From Blasia pusilla (taxonomy: Eukaryota; Marchantiophyta; Marchantiopsida; Blasiales): a stretch of 64,000 nt of DNA. The notes under the pieces were generated by a model. It worked only from the letters and a program-made list of their open reading frames with translations. It was not told the DNA's origin and did not search any database. The DNA lies in contig CM114272.1 of NCBI GenBank assembly GCA_050084515.1, forward strand, positions 49,042,001 through 49,106,000, given 5' to 3'. Made by a program: the position numbers and the translations under genes. Below are positions 32,441 to 44,000 of the stretch, piece by piece. The number at the start of each line of letters is the position of its first letter. Within the stretch, counting starts at the first letter, position 1.

Positions 32441-34246
32441 GGGATCAGTATTCTAACCTTGTGTTTGCATTTGCAGGACTATATCCGAGGGGAACGTCAC
32501 CCACCACTGGATCCAAGATTGCGATAGGGTCAAGAAGATGATTACGACACACCGGAGAGAGTACAAGGGATTCCAGCGGAAAAGGGAAGAAGACCCACAC
32601 TGTCAAATTGGAGAGAAGGTGTCTCTAGATCGCGTGCACATGTTTGCGTTGTCCGGGATATCCAAGTTTAGGCGGATCCGACTGATGAAAATCAGTCTCG
32701 AGGGCGCTGAGGCACAAAAGCGGGTGGCACACCACCCTTTGGGAGTATTAGACCCAGTGATCTCCCATTGGCTACGGGAATGGTCCTTCTAGGATGCGTT
32801 GCGTCTTCTCGAGTAGTCTATGATCGTGGGTCTACAAGCGGAGCTCAAAAATATTGAGCATGTTCCACAAGAAGCAAACCTAGAGGCTACAAAAGATTTT
32901 GAACTATGGCTTGATGACATCAGAGATAAGCCAACAAAAAACCCAAGCTTCTGGACGGTGTTCAAGAATCACATCCTCCCTCAGGCAGATCTGGACGAAG
33001 AAATAGACGCGCAAAAATGGGATTTCGCAAAGAAGAAGCAGGATCTTCAAGAGCACGCGCGGGAGTCATCCCGACAAAGAGCTGCCCTATGGATGGTGTA
33101 CATATACCTCATCTATTGTATGAATGCAGGTACCTGGGAAAATTTCCGACAGGTTGCAAATTATGGGCTTCTGCTCTTGATGAAGAGGGATTCTCCATGT
33201 ACGACATGGAGATGGGGCGGGACATGTCCGATTGGGAGGTATTGAATTTTCCAATTTGGTTGGACTTCAACGTCCCTGAGGAGATGAGAGACAAGAACCT
33301 ACGTGTGGTGTATGACGTAGTTGTCGCTGGCAAGGACAACATTCCAAACTTCGTGAAGGCTCACGAATTTTTCAAAGGAGATGCGGAGGAGCAAACGATC
33401 GAGATAGTTGAGTTGGTGTCCAAGGTAGTCACCGCCAAGACAAATCCACAACGGGTTTGAAAGCAAAGGCGAAGGGGTCAAGGAATTCCGAGGCTGAGTC
33501 TTCAAGAAAAGAGGCCAAGTTTTCAAGGCAAGAGGCCGAGTCTTCAAGGCGAGAGGGGCCAGAGGGGCGAACCAGGTCCTTGTCAAAGAAGAAGCCCGTG
33601 GAGTCTGAGGTAACGGAGACTCCAACAAGCCGACAACAAACTCGAGAGAAGCGAAAGTGGGAGGTGCCAAGATCGTCTGAGGGAGGAGATAAGGATGTGC
33701 AATACACTCCATTATCCTTGGGCAGGCATAGGGAAATGACGAGCAAGACAAGTGTCCTTCTCCACCAGAGTCATCTTGTCGATGAATTGCAAAGTTTTAG
33801 TTCTCAGGAGTCGACAACTGCCATTGAGAAGTTGACCGTGCTAGGGCGTAAACTTCTCTGAAACGGGCACATCCCATGGATGGTCCATGTGGTCGTTGAG
33901 GAGGTGGCGGTGGACCTCCTCATTGCAGATTTTCCCTCTCGATTTTGTTTTTGGGACAAGAATCTGTCTAACATTGTCCCAGATTGGAATGTCCCACTTT
34001 CCTATGACCAGATCGGTCTGCTATTTTCTTTTGCATATGCTTATCTCAATGACAAGGGGTGTCTCCTGGTATTAACTGGAGGGAGCAAAGACGAGCTCTT
34101 CAACCTTCAGTGCATGAAGAGGTTGCTCAACTGGAGGACGGCGAAATTGTGGGTCATAAAAAAGGAGTACCCACTGAGATCTGCTACAAATCAAGTTCGA
34201 GTAAGTTTCCAACTTGACTTTTTTGAATGAATTGAGATGGTTCACA

Positions 34247-34815
34247 CATGCAACCCGTCGGATTCCAACGGGTTGCATGTCTGGGGATACATACTGATAG
34301 ATAATTGGATTTGCAACTCGTTGGAACCCGACAAGTTGCAAATCCACTTAGCTGTCTCTAGTCATTGCGACACGTCGGAACTTGACAAGTTGCAAGGAGT
34401 ATTTTATGTTTCCAATTATCTATCTCTAGTGATTGCAACCCAAAGGGTTGCAAGGAGAATTGTCCCTTTGCTGATTGGCAACCTGTCAGAAAGTGACGGG
34501 TTGCTTCCATGTTAGGCACTTTTCTACTTGTAACACATCGGTTTCCAACAGGTTACTAATCAGCAAAGGTTCCTTGTTGAGTTGTAAAGCAACCCATCGA
34601 GCTCCGACATGTTGTTCTTGTGTTTAGGAAAATGAGCAACCTGTCGAGTTCCGACGGGTTGCAGATTGTGTCACTATCTAGACAGCAACGCATTGGTTTC
34701 CGATGGGTTGCTAATCATAAAAGGTTCCTTGTTGAGTTGTAAAGCTACCCGTCGGACTCCCACAGGTTGCTCTTGTGTCTAGCCAAATGAGCAACCCGTC
34801 GGGTTGCAGATTGTG
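34247..34815. repeat. Array of ~27-bp palindromes (3), inside an intron
   Basis: About eleven copies at intervals of roughly 45-65 bp lie in the intron 34202-34887. A larger unit is duplicated: the block with GGTTCCTTGTTGAGTTGTAAAGC and GATTGTGTCACTATCT occurs twice (34547-34672 and 34718-34825). One copy (34790-34808) has collapsed to GCAACCCGTCGGGTTGC, the two arms with no centre. Confidence 0.88.
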
Positions 34816-34998
34816 TCACTATCTGGAGAGAAAACCATTGGTCTACTACCTTTTTATGCTGACATCATTTTTCACTTTTCTTGTTCAGAGATGGACCACT
34901 CATTTGTCTACTACTTTGTGAGGCTCGAGGACAACTTCCAAGTGTTCTAGATCCCGGATCCATGCTTCGATGGGTACACCTTAGATAGTCTCTACAAT

Positions 34999-35012
34999 CC
35001 CCCCCCCCCCCC
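34999..35012. repeat. Run of 14 C
   Basis: An uninterrupted C14 lies inside the last putative exon of the unknown unit. It is followed by GCGCCGG and within 40 bp by another G/C homopolymer patch. It may mark polymerase slippage or an assembly join. Confidence 0.9.
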
Positions 35013-35897
35013 GCGCCGGAATTTTCATGCAGAAAGGGGCCCCCTTACTTGGAGGAAGAGAGAAGTCACCTGCCTTGATGCAAACACTCATGGAGCTTTG
35101 CTTGAGGCTGGGTGACTTGGTCTTTGACTTGGTGGGCCTATCAGGGGCGAGTATCAGAGGCGCCTGATAGAGTGGCAGGAACATTCTCTACCTTGAGGGA
35201 AGGCTACAACTTTTCGACCTTTGCAAAGAGGCAAAGGTTGATTACGAGAGGCTGGTGGGAGTATACAACTCGCCTCCAAAGCCAACTGCTCCAGCTCTAG
35301 AGCCTCCATTGATAGTGACACCATCGTCACTCCCTGCAAATCCAAAAATTGGGAGGGCAAAGCTGAAAGTGTTACTAGACGAGCTCTCGGACGATGACAA
35401 GTGAATTCAAAGATTTATCGGGTTCAATCGATTGAATCGTTTGGAGTTGGGATTTAGTGGTTTCAAACGGTGGAGCACATATTGATACTCGATGGGTGTA
35501 ATCTTGTAGAGCATACAAGATTTACTGCCGGTGAAGGCGTTGGGACTCAAATCATCACACATGGGACCGTTATGGTGTACCTAGGGGGGGCCAAGGCTCT
35601 CGAATTCCCCTACATTCTCAATCCCCATCTACAATCGCCTAGAGGAGCCATTTGTATCTGAAGACATTCCTTTTGTGCAGAAACCTAGGAGAGTTAGGGT
35701 TAAATTTGTAGATGACGAGGCTGAAGAAATCATAGACTAGATCAAAAGTAAATTTCCGAGCTTTGGGTGTAATAAAGGACATGCAATTTTTCCACACCAA
35801 TGGTTTCTAAAAAAATTTGATGAATTGTTGTGTTTTTGTGTCTACAGAGCTCGTTCTTCTCGATTGTGTCTTCATCTAACTACTGGATGTTGTTTAT

Positions 35898-36570
35898 TTT
35901 GCAACCCGTCGGATTTCGACGGGTTGCAAACCAGGGACCAATTTTGCAAACTATCGGATTCCGACGGGTTGCAAACCAGAGCCCAATTTGCAACATCTGG
36001 GATTCTGACGGGTGATGAGGGACCAAGTTTGGAGACCAGGGACCGAGTTTGGAATTTTTGGGATTCGGACAAGTTGCAGGTTTTGGACAAGGTTTGCAAC
36101 TTGTCCGATTCTGACGGGTTGCAAACTAGGGACTAAGTTTGCAACTTTTCAGATTACGACGAGTGGCAAACCAAAGACCAGGTTGAGACATAGTGTAAGA
36201 TTTCTCTTCTTATTTCTCCTGTATTGGACTAGTCTGTAATGTTTTCCTGATTGACTTGAATGGTCCGTGTTTTTTTCTCCTTTAGGGTGGACTTTTTTTT
36301 ATCATCTTCCAACCCGTCGGGTTCCGACGGGTTGCAAACCGAAAATGGAACTTCGATGACTGAAGATGTATGCAAAAATTCTCGTGTCTTGCGATATTTT
36401 CAAACCTCGGAAGAAATTCTCGAGACAGGATGATAAGTACAACTTATCTTGACGTGTCCTGCAACCCGTCGGATTTTGACAGGTTGCGTTTCTCGATGCA
36501 GCTTGTGAAGCTCTCATTTTCAACCCTTTTTGATTTCTTGATGTGATTCAACCTGTTGGATTTCAATAAG
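35898..36570. repeat. Array of ~27-bp palindromes (4)
   Basis: Six copies lie between 35898 and 36170 at about 45-bp intervals, alternating with AAACCAGGGACCAA-like linkers, so this stretch is close to a true tandem array. Three more scattered copies lie at 36311, 36462 and 36549. The centre is GGATTCC or GGATTTC. No coding exon was recognised on either side. Confidence 0.85.
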
Positions 36571-38092
36571 TTGCATGTGTAGAGTGACTATTGTGAATTT
36601 TTGGAACCCTTCCCTCTATATCTTTTTTTGTGCCTAGGTTATGTCAAGAGTAAAAAATGTATTGAAACAGGATAGGTCTTCATAGCATAGTAACCTCTCA
36701 TTTAATACATTATAAAATATACATTATAAATCTATATTTAAGTAGAAAAGTGCAATTTTATTCCTTGAAAGGTACTAGCCCGGCCACTAAGATGGTCGTT
36801 TTATTTCATTTACTAAATTCGAGCTCACTCTTGATACAAAAGACAATTAGGCCCCCTTATTTCAAGTTTTTCCATGTATTCATAGAAAATGGACAGGAAT
36901 TTTGCACTTTAGCCATAAGTCTACGTGTAACCATACATGGTAAATTATAGTTTTGTTTGATGCTGTATTAGTAATTCAATGTATGGGCGATTGGATTAAC
37001 GCGATTAAATGATCAAGAAAATTTGAAATTCAAACAAGTGAAAAACAATTCTGGAGAATAATTTACAGTAGGGAGTTTCAGACTTCAAAATTACGATGTG
37101 ATATTTTTTCCAAATACTAACTTTGAGCTACAAATTTTCAAAGACGTAAAATAAGGCTTAAAATTGTTCGGTTGGTTGTTTAGGGTTGAATATTTCTAAT
37201 AAGGGGAAATTTCCATTTGGATAATTCCGGCCAATTTTTTTAAAAGATTAGGTTGAATGTTTCCGGAACAAGAGAACTTTCATAACAAAAGAACAATTGA
37301 ATTCGAGGGCTGCAATTATTGGGCCTGACATGGCTTACATTTAGTAGAAGAATTCTTGATTAGCAAGCCATCAGACAAGAAGTCTTCCCTGAACAATGTA
37401 CTGAGAATATTCTGGAACAGATCATTAACCTCCTATTTTAATTGCCACCGAACTCCAATAATCTCACACGTGCTGATAGGATGGACGCTTTTAGGGTTTA
37501 GGGCACTAAACCACAACTTTGGGGGGCACCACACAAGGCCACTGCACAAAATACAAAATTCCTCTCCAATATTGGTCGTTCGTCTCAAACTATTGCCGCT
37601 TAAAGGATAAATATTGCCAATCCAATTCACTGCATTGATGCCCTCTTCGTGGCTGCATTCCACAGGTATGTATACTTTTGTCCATCAGAAATATTGTATT
37701 TCCATGGGAAGAGGGTTTAGGGTACTACTCTAATGATCTTAACACCACCAGTTTCTGATTTTTATGCTCTATGGTAGTCCGAAATTCTTCATACCTTGTT
37801 GGACCTACTTAAATTTCGCTCTTGAAATTTGACGAGGACATCTGTTGCATCCATTAGGACTGCGTCCAAGATTTTCACCTCCTTCAATTCGCGTTCATGT
37901 TCTCCATTAAGGTACACCTGTTGATCCTGGCTAGACCCCTGACCAAATCTTAGTGCCTTAGAAGATTTACCTGGTGCCTCTTCCTTTTGCCAACCACCAA
38001 AACAAATTCTATACAACCAGGGTTCTAAGCTGTAAGGAAATGCTGAAAGCCAGAGTTCTAATCCAGAGCACTAAACTTAGATCTAGCCTTCG
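36571..38092. other. Non-coding stretch downstream of the KAS gene
   Basis: AT-rich DNA without a recognisable gene. It includes the region 3' of the KAS stop codon, where the 3' UTR must end, but no clear polyadenylation landmark could be chosen. Confidence 0.5.
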
Positions 38093-41000
38093 TTATTCAT
38101 CTGACATGGAAGAAAAGATTAGGGATGCATTGGTACCCCCAAAACCAAATGAATTGGTGAGCACGGCTTTCAAAGGCAATTGAGTTGGACTCCGGAGTGG
38201 AGTAAACCTATCATGGAAAATCGCATCAGGTTGAACCACATTCAGGGTTGGAGGAGCAACGCCCTGCAACCAAGTCCCAAACTCCATCTCAGCCCGTTTC
38301 TCATCAAACAGATATAGCGCAGATTGATCACAGGCAGAAAGCAACCCTAAGGAATCCATTAATCTCATGTAACCTACATGATAAAGAGCTAAAATAGAGA
38401 AAATGGCCTCCACTGCTCCGGCAGCTCCTAGTAGATGACCTGTGGCACCCTGTACCACACCAATTGTTAATCCAGGACTTCAAGGGGATTTCAAAATCCC
38501 GTCTAGAGTTTTGGATTTGAGAAATTTTGCAGCTCAGAGTCAGAATCAAGTGCTCAATCTAAGAAAAAAATTGCACTTGCACACCTTGGTTGAAGAGAAC
38601 ACCAAGTTTCCCTCGATCAGGCGTTCACCAAACACAGCTTTCATTGCTTTTGCTTCAACAGCATCCCCTGGATTAATATGGGGAATATCAAGTCCAAGTT
38701 AGTACTATAATTCAAATCCACTAGCAGATGTTATTAGATTTCTCCTATAAGCCAGTCTTTGCACTACCTAACGGCGTTGATGTTGCATGTGCATTGATGT
38801 AGTCTATCTCTGATCGCTGCAGCCCTGACTGCACAGATTCAAACAGACCCACTCCATCAAGCTTTGAATCAAGCTAAATAGTTGACCAGAGGACATCAAG
38901 ATGACATTTTGGAACAAGTGCATGTATCTCACCAGAATCAAAGAAAACACTTATGCTCTCATGGGATTGTAGGAAATCAATTAGTCCAGCGAAACAAATC
39001 ATCAGAGTACTGATCACACGGATCAATCCATACGGACGATCTAGATTAGATTAGGATCAATGTTCTGTTTATGACCATTGATTACTGCTAATAACGTTTC
39101 ATCTTGCGAAACGATACATAGCTATGAGACATTTCTGAAGTGACACAGTTACCGTCACGTCTTTTGATTACGGCTCTTAGTTTAGAGCAGACTTTACTAC
39201 TTATGTATCGGCTTTCAATCTATCAAGATAGAGAACACAGAGAGTACAAACGCGATTTCAATTCATTCCGCAATTCTCACATGGTATCAGAGCCTGGTCG
39301 CTAGTCACTACTTTTACGATTTTCAAGAAAGGATTGGAATTTGAGGGACGCTTCAACATTCCTAGAGTAGAGGGGACGCCTTCTGCTCAAACGCCTTTCT
39401 CGTCAAATCAATTAGTCCAGCGAAACAAATCATTAGAGTACTGATCCAAGAATTGATCACACAGATCAATCCATACAGACGATCTAGATTAGATTAGGAT
39501 CAATGTTCTGTTTATGACCATTGATTACTGCTAGTAACGTTTCATCTTGCGAAACGATACGTAGCTATGAGACATTTCTGAAGTGACACAGTTACCGTCA
39601 TGTCTTTTGATTACGGCTCTTAGTTTAGAGCAGACTTTACTACTTATGTATCGCCTTTCAATCTATCAATATAGAGAACACAGAGAGTACAAATGCGATT
39701 TCAATTCATTCCGCAATTCTCACGACGACTGCAGCGGAAGCCTGGATGAAATTAGATTCTTTATACCAAGCCCAGGACGCTGTCACAAAAATGTATCTGC
39801 AAGATGAATTGCAGACTCTTAAGATGAAAGAAGGCGATAGTGTTACCAAACATGTCCATCAATTTAGGACATTGATTGATCAACTCCACGCTGCTGGATC
39901 GGTGACTACTGATGAAAATCAGTATCTTGCATTGATGCGATCAATGCCCAATAGTTACCGCAACTTATTGACCTCATTGCGAGGTCAGAGTAACCTTACT
40001 TTGCAATCAGTGATCACTTTCCTTCTTAGGGAGGAGAAAATGATGAAGACGCAGACTGCTGAACCATCCTCAGCTTTTTCTGTTGGACGAGGTTCTGCCC
40101 CTTTTCAATCGAAGTCAAAATTCGGAAATTTGAGGCAAGGGGGCTCGTTCAGAGGTTACGGTCGAGGCAAAACTCCTCAGAAAGGCTTTGGTCCTTTCAA
40201 ATCAGGATTTGTTCCTGCTTCTATGACGATTCCACATGGCGAATCGTCCAATCATCAAACTGATTGGCGGGCTTCATCCTCCAATCATCAGAACACTTAT
40301 AAGAAAATGAACTGTTTCTACTGCAATTTGCAGGGGCATCATATTAAAGATTGCCGAAAACGTCTTGCAGATCAGCAAATGCAGTCCAGATTGTCTGCTC
40401 CAAAAGCAAATTTTACGTCTCATCTCTTCTTTACCATTGCCTATTCAACTTCGGCTTCAGATATTCAAGATAACACATGGTATCTTGATACCGGTGCTAC
40501 TCATCATATGGCCTTCTCCAGTGATTACTTTTCCAATTACACTCCGTTTGAAAAATCTTCGTATGTTTTCCTAGGTGATAACTCTAGTCTGGAGATAAAA
40601 GGATCTGGAAACGTTGAGATCCTTCTGACTAATGGTATTTGATACATTCTTCGGAATGTTCTCTTTATACCAAGCTTGAAGAAAAATCTTTTCTCAGTCA
40701 AGCAACTAGACACTTCCGGAGGATCTGCCTTGATTCACAACGGAAAGTGCATACTCTGTGATTCTACAGACCAGATCATCACGACATGTTATTTAATCAA
40801 AGATTTGTACAAACTCGGAGAAGCTGTCCTTCCACCTTCCCGATTTTCTCCCATTACAGTTGCCACTGCGATTCTTCCCACGATCGCTGATCTGTGGCAT
40901 CACCGTTTGGGTCACATCAGCGCCGCTCAGGTTTCTCCACTTCAAAATCAGCAAATGGCTGGCGGACTTCCACGGCATAATCCCACTCAGATTTCTTCGT

Positions 41001-44000
41001 GTCGAGCCTGCCTACATGGCAAGCAGACTCGCAAACCTTTTTCTAACACTACTCCAGTCTATAGAGCTCTTAATGTTTTAGAATTAATTCATACAGATAT
41101 TTGCGGGCCTGTTTCTCCCCCTACTCATTTGGGTTTTTGTTATTTCATGGTCTTTATTGACGATTTCTCCCGGTATACTACTGTTTACCTCCTCCATTAC
41201 AAATCCGAAGCTTTTTCCCGTTTCACTCAATTTGCGGCTAATGTAGCGACACAACATCAACCTCGACGCATTCAGACATTGCGATCTGACAATGGTGGGA
41301 AATTTAAGTCATCTGCTTTCTTAGACTTCTGCCATTCTCGAGGAATCTCCAGGCAGTTCACTGTTCCCCACACACCACAGCAAAATGGTGTTTCAGAACG
41401 TAAGAACAGATCTCTTGCTAATTCTGTCCGTTCTATGCTTCTCCATTCTGCTCTCCCCAACACTTATTGGGGTGAAGCTTTGGTCACTGCTAATTATTTG
41501 CAAAATCGTCTCCCGAGCAAAGCATTGCCACTTTCCAAAACACCACATGAGTTATTGTTTAATCGTAAACCTGTGTTATCTCATCTTCGTATTTTTGGAA
41601 GCCCTGCATTTGCTAAAATCAATGATCCTCATTCAAAGCTGGATTTTCGCACTGAGGAATGCATTTTCCTTGGTTACAGTGACCAAAGCAAAGCCTTGCG
41701 TCCCAAGAGGCTGAGAGACAAAACTATCATTCTCTCCCGTGATGCTGTAGTTCTTGAAGATCAGACTGCTCAGACCACTCCATCTTTCGCTTCTTCTGAT
41801 GCAGAAGATCTGGCTATCAGATCTGATCCTCTATTTTTCCGCTCATCCCCTAATCCTCAAACTTCCTTGCCTATTCCTGCTACTTCCCCAATTATTCCCT
41901 CAGTGGGAACTCCCTCTCCTTCCATGTCTTCTTCAGTGGGAGTTCAACCTCTTTCAAGTCTGCCACAGCCAGAGGATATGCCTTCACCAACGGTCTCTTC
42001 CACTGCACACCCCGTACCTGGTCATGGGCGTACCCATCTTTACTATGAAAGAAGACAACGAGTTCCTACTCCTCCTCTTGCTCAAAGAAAAAGTCCTCGC
42101 ATTACGGGGGCTGTTGAGCGTTACGATGCACTTATTGAAGCTGAGAAGAACAAGAAGCGAGCTGCAGAGAAGCGTTGGGCCTTGCTCTCTTCTACTAGTT
42201 CTTTTCTTGAACCCCAATCTTATGAAGAGGCTATCTCTGGACCTGACTCTTCACATTGGAAGGCTGCCATTTCTGCTGAACTTGAGAATATGGCTAGAAT
42301 GAAGGCTTGGACTTTGGTTCCCCTTCCTCCTATTCTCTTAGCACTGTTGCACAGTTCATGACCAATCCTGGTCCTATACACTGGACTGCTGTCAAACGTA
42401 TTTTCAGGTATCTCCAAGGGACAAAACATTACTTTCTCCAATGTCAGCTCTCATCTACTCCTTTCCATCTTCAAGGATATTCTGATGCTGCCTATGGAGA
42501 CAATATCGACTCCCGAAAATCTACTAGCGGATCTTGCTTTTTCCTTGCAGGAGGAGCAGTTAGTTGGGCAAGTAGAAAACAAAAGTCAGTTGCTCTTTCA
42601 AGTACCGAGTCTGAGTACATTGCAATGACTAAAACTAGCACTGAAGCTATTTGGATCAGAAGATTACTTTACGAAATTGGTTTTGCTCAGAAGATAACTG
42701 AGATCTTCTGTGACAACCAGAGTGCTATTGCTTTGGTCAGTTCTACAAAACATCATGACCGCACCAAACACATTGACATTCAATACTACTATATCAAAGA
42801 TCAAGTGGCGAAATTATTTTGACCTATATCTCAACTGCAGAGATGACTGCAGACAGTTTTACTAAGGGTTTACAGAAAGGACCTCATCAGGAACATACTA
42901 AATCTCTAGGGTTAACTAGTAATGAAAATGGCTGATTTGTTCCCCTGAGTGGGAGTGTAGGAAATCAATTAGTCCAGCGAAACAAATCATCAGAGTACTG
43001 ATCCAAGAATTTATCACACGGATCAATCCATACGGACGATCTACATTAGATTAGGATCAATGTTCTGTTTATGACCATTGATTACTGCTAGTAACGTTTC
43101 ATCTTGTGAAACGATACATAGCTATGAGACTTTTCTGAAGTGACACAGTTACCGTCACGTCTTTTGATTATGGCTCTTAGTTTAGAGCAGACTTTACTAC
43201 TTAAGTATCGGCTTTCAATCTATCAAGATAGAGAACACAGAGAGTACAAACGCGATTTCAATTCATTCCGCAATTCTCACATTATTCAATTCATGGGATT
43301 ACAAGAGGTGAAACATTGTTTCATCCCAAAACACATCATCCATTTTAAACTTTCATTCAAGATTAAGTATTGTATCCAACAGATACTATAAATAGTAAAA
43401 ATACTGATCCATTATTGAGTTCCCAGTTTTGGACTGTAATTCTTTACCTGTTCAAGGGCTCTGGTCATTGCCAAAATAGCTCCTCTTCCATCACCAGATG
43501 GCTGTGTTATGTGGTAACCATCCCCTAGAATTGTGGAGAAAAACTTCATTTCAGAAAATTTTCGTGGCAAAATTGCTGCTTGAAATCAGTTCGCAACTCC
43601 ATTGAGTCATCCCTCAATTAAAATACAAGGCTGTTAATGGACGTAACTTTAGATCCAGTACCTGACATCCCATAGCCACGCACCTCAGCATATATTCGTG
43701 CTCCTCTCCGTTGGGCATGTTCAAGCTCCTGAAAAAAAGTAGAGAAAAGCTCAGCCACAGTTATCATCATATCACTTCACACTCTGGACTACTAATATAA
43801 GAAATCCATAACAGAAAGATAAAGCCAATTATGTAAGTATTGCAAACAGCACAGATGTGGTCACAAGAATAGCAAGGGCACACCACCTCTCAACACAATT
43901 TATATCAATCAATTTATCATCAATCCAGAGGCTGCTCAGTATTTAAAAATAGGTGAATCACCCCTCTTGCCTATCTCTACAGAACTGGTCATATATCTCA

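Larger units (their letters stand above)
30659..35403 (+). pseudogene. Degraded multi-exon unit of unknown function
   Basis: Likely exons are 30659-30970, 31023-31509, 32477-34201 and 34888-35403. Donors GTAAGTTT occur at 31510 and 34202, and acceptors ending TTTGCAG and GTTCAG at 32476 and 34887. Readable segments include EKIDLYCIDEFHVDLPS, YINKFRLFYVGPYDEHGMEALV, FELWLDDIRDKPTKN and a lysine/serine/arginine-rich stretch at 33457-33660. A hydrophobic segment at 33880-34230 reads VDLLIADFPSRF, then SYDQIGLLFSFAYAYLNDKGCLLVLTGG. That spacing recalls the D-P-P-Y motif and following strands of N6/N4 DNA methyltransferases, but the motif residues differ. Frameshifts at about 33065 and 33455 and stops near 32790 indicate a relic. 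Function unknown. Confidence 0.4.
38968..43281 (+). mobile_element. Ty1/copia element in KAS intron 10, defective
   Basis: LTRs lie at 38968-39281 and 42956-43281 (TGTAGG to CTCACA), nearly identical except for a 10-12 bp indel near position 50. The initiator-Met primer site TGGTATCAGAGC is at 39282-39293, and a purine-rich CCTGAGTGGGAG tract lies just before the 3' LTR. CATGGGAT occurs both directly before the 5' LTR and 11 bp after the 3' LTR, which is roughly a target duplication with extra filler. A third LTR-like copy lies inside the element. It is oriented opposite to the KAS gene. High LTR similarity implies a recent insertion. Confidence 0.88.

Noticed and set aside
35898-36170. Regularly spaced palindromes resembling a CRISPR array
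   Set aside because: The genome is eukaryotic, the repeats are imperfect palindromes with variable arms, the linkers between them are themselves related, and there are no cas genes.
35835-36240. Open frames through palindrome array 4 as a repetitive protein
   Set aside because: The frames exist in several phases only because the palindromes lack stops; the translated repeats are the DNA repeat itself, and stop positions vary.
40793-40978. Minus-strand open frames across copia and gypsy pol
   Set aside because: They overlap clearly recognisable plus-strand domains and show no domain of their own.
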